Assembly: GCA_021819025.1 (NCBI GenBank)
Contig: JAKASN010000133.1
Location: 1-6,113, forward strand
Length of the DNA: 6,113 bases
Direction: 5' to 3'
Source of the DNA: Actinomycetes bacterium
GTDB lineage: Bacteria > Actinomycetota > Acidimicrobiia > Acidimicrobiales > Acidimicrobiaceae
The stretch's first letter is position 1, and every line of letters starts with the position of its first letter. Positions 5,231 to 6,113 of this stretch are shown here, piece after piece. The translations under genes were made by a program, and so were the position numbers. The notes beneath the pieces are model-generated. The model did no database searches and had not been told where the DNA came from. It was given only the letters and a program-made list of their open reading frames with translations.

Positions 5231-6113
5231 TCAGTGCGAGCGATTCACGGCAAGGCGCACCAGTTCCGACACGTCCTGGGATCGCGCCTTCTCTGAATCT
5301 TCGCGATACTTGAGAACCGACGCGAGACTTTGGGTAAAGAACGCCTCGGTGACTTCGGTTGCACCCAGGGCAATCAAAGATCGCACCCAGTCGATAGATT
5401 CTGCTACCCCCGGAGGCTTGAAGAGACCCATAGTTCTTAGCTCCGAAGAGAGTAACGCAACCTGGCGAGCAAGAAAATCTGACACCCCAGGTACCCGGGT
5501 CTGGATAATTTTCACTTCGGTGTCAAAGTCCGGGTGGTCCACCCAATGGTAGAGGCACCTACGTTTGAGCGCGTCGTGCAAGTCTCGGGTTCGATTAGAG
5601 GTGATCAACACCACTGGAGGAACTGCTGAAACAATGGTCCCCAGCTCAGGGATAGTGGCTGCGTAGTCCGAAAGCGCTTCAAGAAGAAAGGCCTCAAACT
5701 CGTCGTCCGCTCGGTCGAGCTCATCAATCAGCAACACCGCTGGCAAGAGTTCCCCGTCGATACTTGGGAGTTCGTCGCCCGCGCCGAGAGGATCCAGCGC
5801 ACGTAAAAGGGGGCGACGAACGAGAAAGCGGTCGCTATAAAGCTCTTCTTCGATACTGGGATCAAGCTTGTCCCCGTTGGACTCCCTGATCAGCTCGACC
5901 GCCCTGAGATGAAGGAGCTGGCCGGAGTAATTCCACTCATAAAGGGCTTGAGATGCATCAATCCCTTCATAACATTGCAGCCGTATCAACGGGGAACCAA
6001 GCAATTTAGCGAGACTCTTGGCTACTTCGGTCTTGCCAACGCCAGCTTCGCCTTCCAAGAGTAACGGACGACGCAAGGCCAACGACAAGAAGATCGAAGT
6101 CGCCAACGATTCA
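5231..6113 (-). CDS. coxD: CoxD-like MoxR-family AAA+ ATPase (5' truncated by window)
   Basis: CoxD is the AAA+ ATPase needed in O. carboxidovorans to insert sulfur and copper into the molybdenum site of CO dehydrogenase. The frame is open to the right edge of the window (Glu-Ser precede the TTG at 6106), and family members normally carry a further short N-terminal stretch, so the TTG is not taken as the start. Numbered from that TTG: Walker A GEAGVGKT at 19-26, Walker B VLLIDELD at 124-131, sensor 1 LITSNRTRDL at 167-176 (Asn171) and an arginine-finger region LKRRCLYHW at 180-188. The C-terminal helical lid follows to residue 291. Nucleotide-binding and hydrolysis residues look intact. The stop is TGA at 5231, 33 bp before coxE; MoxR followed by a VWA gene is the standard pairing. 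A general MoxR role would be possible alone, but the neighbours point to CoxD. Confidence 0.92.
   Translation of the reverse strand, partial: ESLATSIFLSLALRRPLLLEGEAGVGKTEVAKSLAKLLGSPLIRLQCYEGIDASQALYEWNYSGQLLHLRAVELIRESNGDKLDPSIEEELYSDRFLVRRPLLRALDPLGAGDELPSIDGELLPAVLLIDELDRADDEFEAFLLEALSDYAATIPELGTIVSAVPPVVLITSNRTRDLHDALKRRCLYHWVDHPDFDTEVKIIQTRVPGVSDFLARQVALLSSELRTMGLFKPPGVAESIDWVRSLIALGATEVTEAFFTQSLASVLKYREDSEKARSQDVSELVRLAVNRSH

Noticed and set aside
5231..6106. Taking TTG at 6106 as the coxD start
   Set aside because: The frame stays open to the window edge, and the residues before it (Glu-Ser) continue the usual helix ahead of the Walker A region, so the true start is most likely outside the window.

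Overview
The window carries the maturation and accessory part of a molybdenum-containing carbon monoxide dehydrogenase (cox) gene cluster on the minus strand, met tail to tail by the 3' part of a nicotinate phosphoribosyltransferase gene on the plus strand. Base composition is moderate (by eye about 55% GC). The host is most likely an actinobacterium, because the DUF501 family is essentially confined to Actinobacteria and the NAPRTase is of the kind seen in that phylum. The moderate GC would suit a lineage such as Acidimicrobiia, but that placement is inference. No mobile elements, RNA genes or CRISPR arrays were seen.

Layout from left to right: (1) 2-841, plus strand, the C-terminal two thirds of a NAPRTase (NAD salvage), start outside the window. 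(2) 864-1451, minus, DUF501 protein. (3) 1409-2089, minus, CoxG-like SRPBCC protein with a C-terminal membrane anchor. (4) 2077-2664, minus, MocA-like molybdopterin nucleotidyltransferase. (5) 2725-3984, minus, XdhC/CoxF protein. (6) 4088-5197, minus, CoxE-like VWA protein. (7) 5231-6113, minus, CoxD-like MoxR AAA+ ATPase, 5' end outside the window. Transcription runs right to left: coxD, coxE, coxF, mocA, coxG, DUF501. Spacing is 33, 103, 60, -13 and -43 bp.

Together the cox genes make a coherent set. MocA would make the cytosine dinucleotide form of the molybdenum cofactor. XdhC/CoxF would bind and hand over the cofactor. The CoxD ATPase and its VWA partner CoxE would remodel the apo-enzyme so that sulfur and copper enter the active site. 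CoxG would recruit the finished enzyme to the membrane. The structural genes coxM, coxS and coxL are not in the window; they probably lie beyond the right edge or elsewhere.

Two things stand out. A perfect 22-bp inverted repeat with a 33-nt loop lies inside the mocA coding sequence, one arm of it in the conserved SSSL motif. A DUF501 gene is fused translationally (43-bp overlap) to the end of the cox operon, away from the cell-division/enolase neighbourhood in which this family is usually found.
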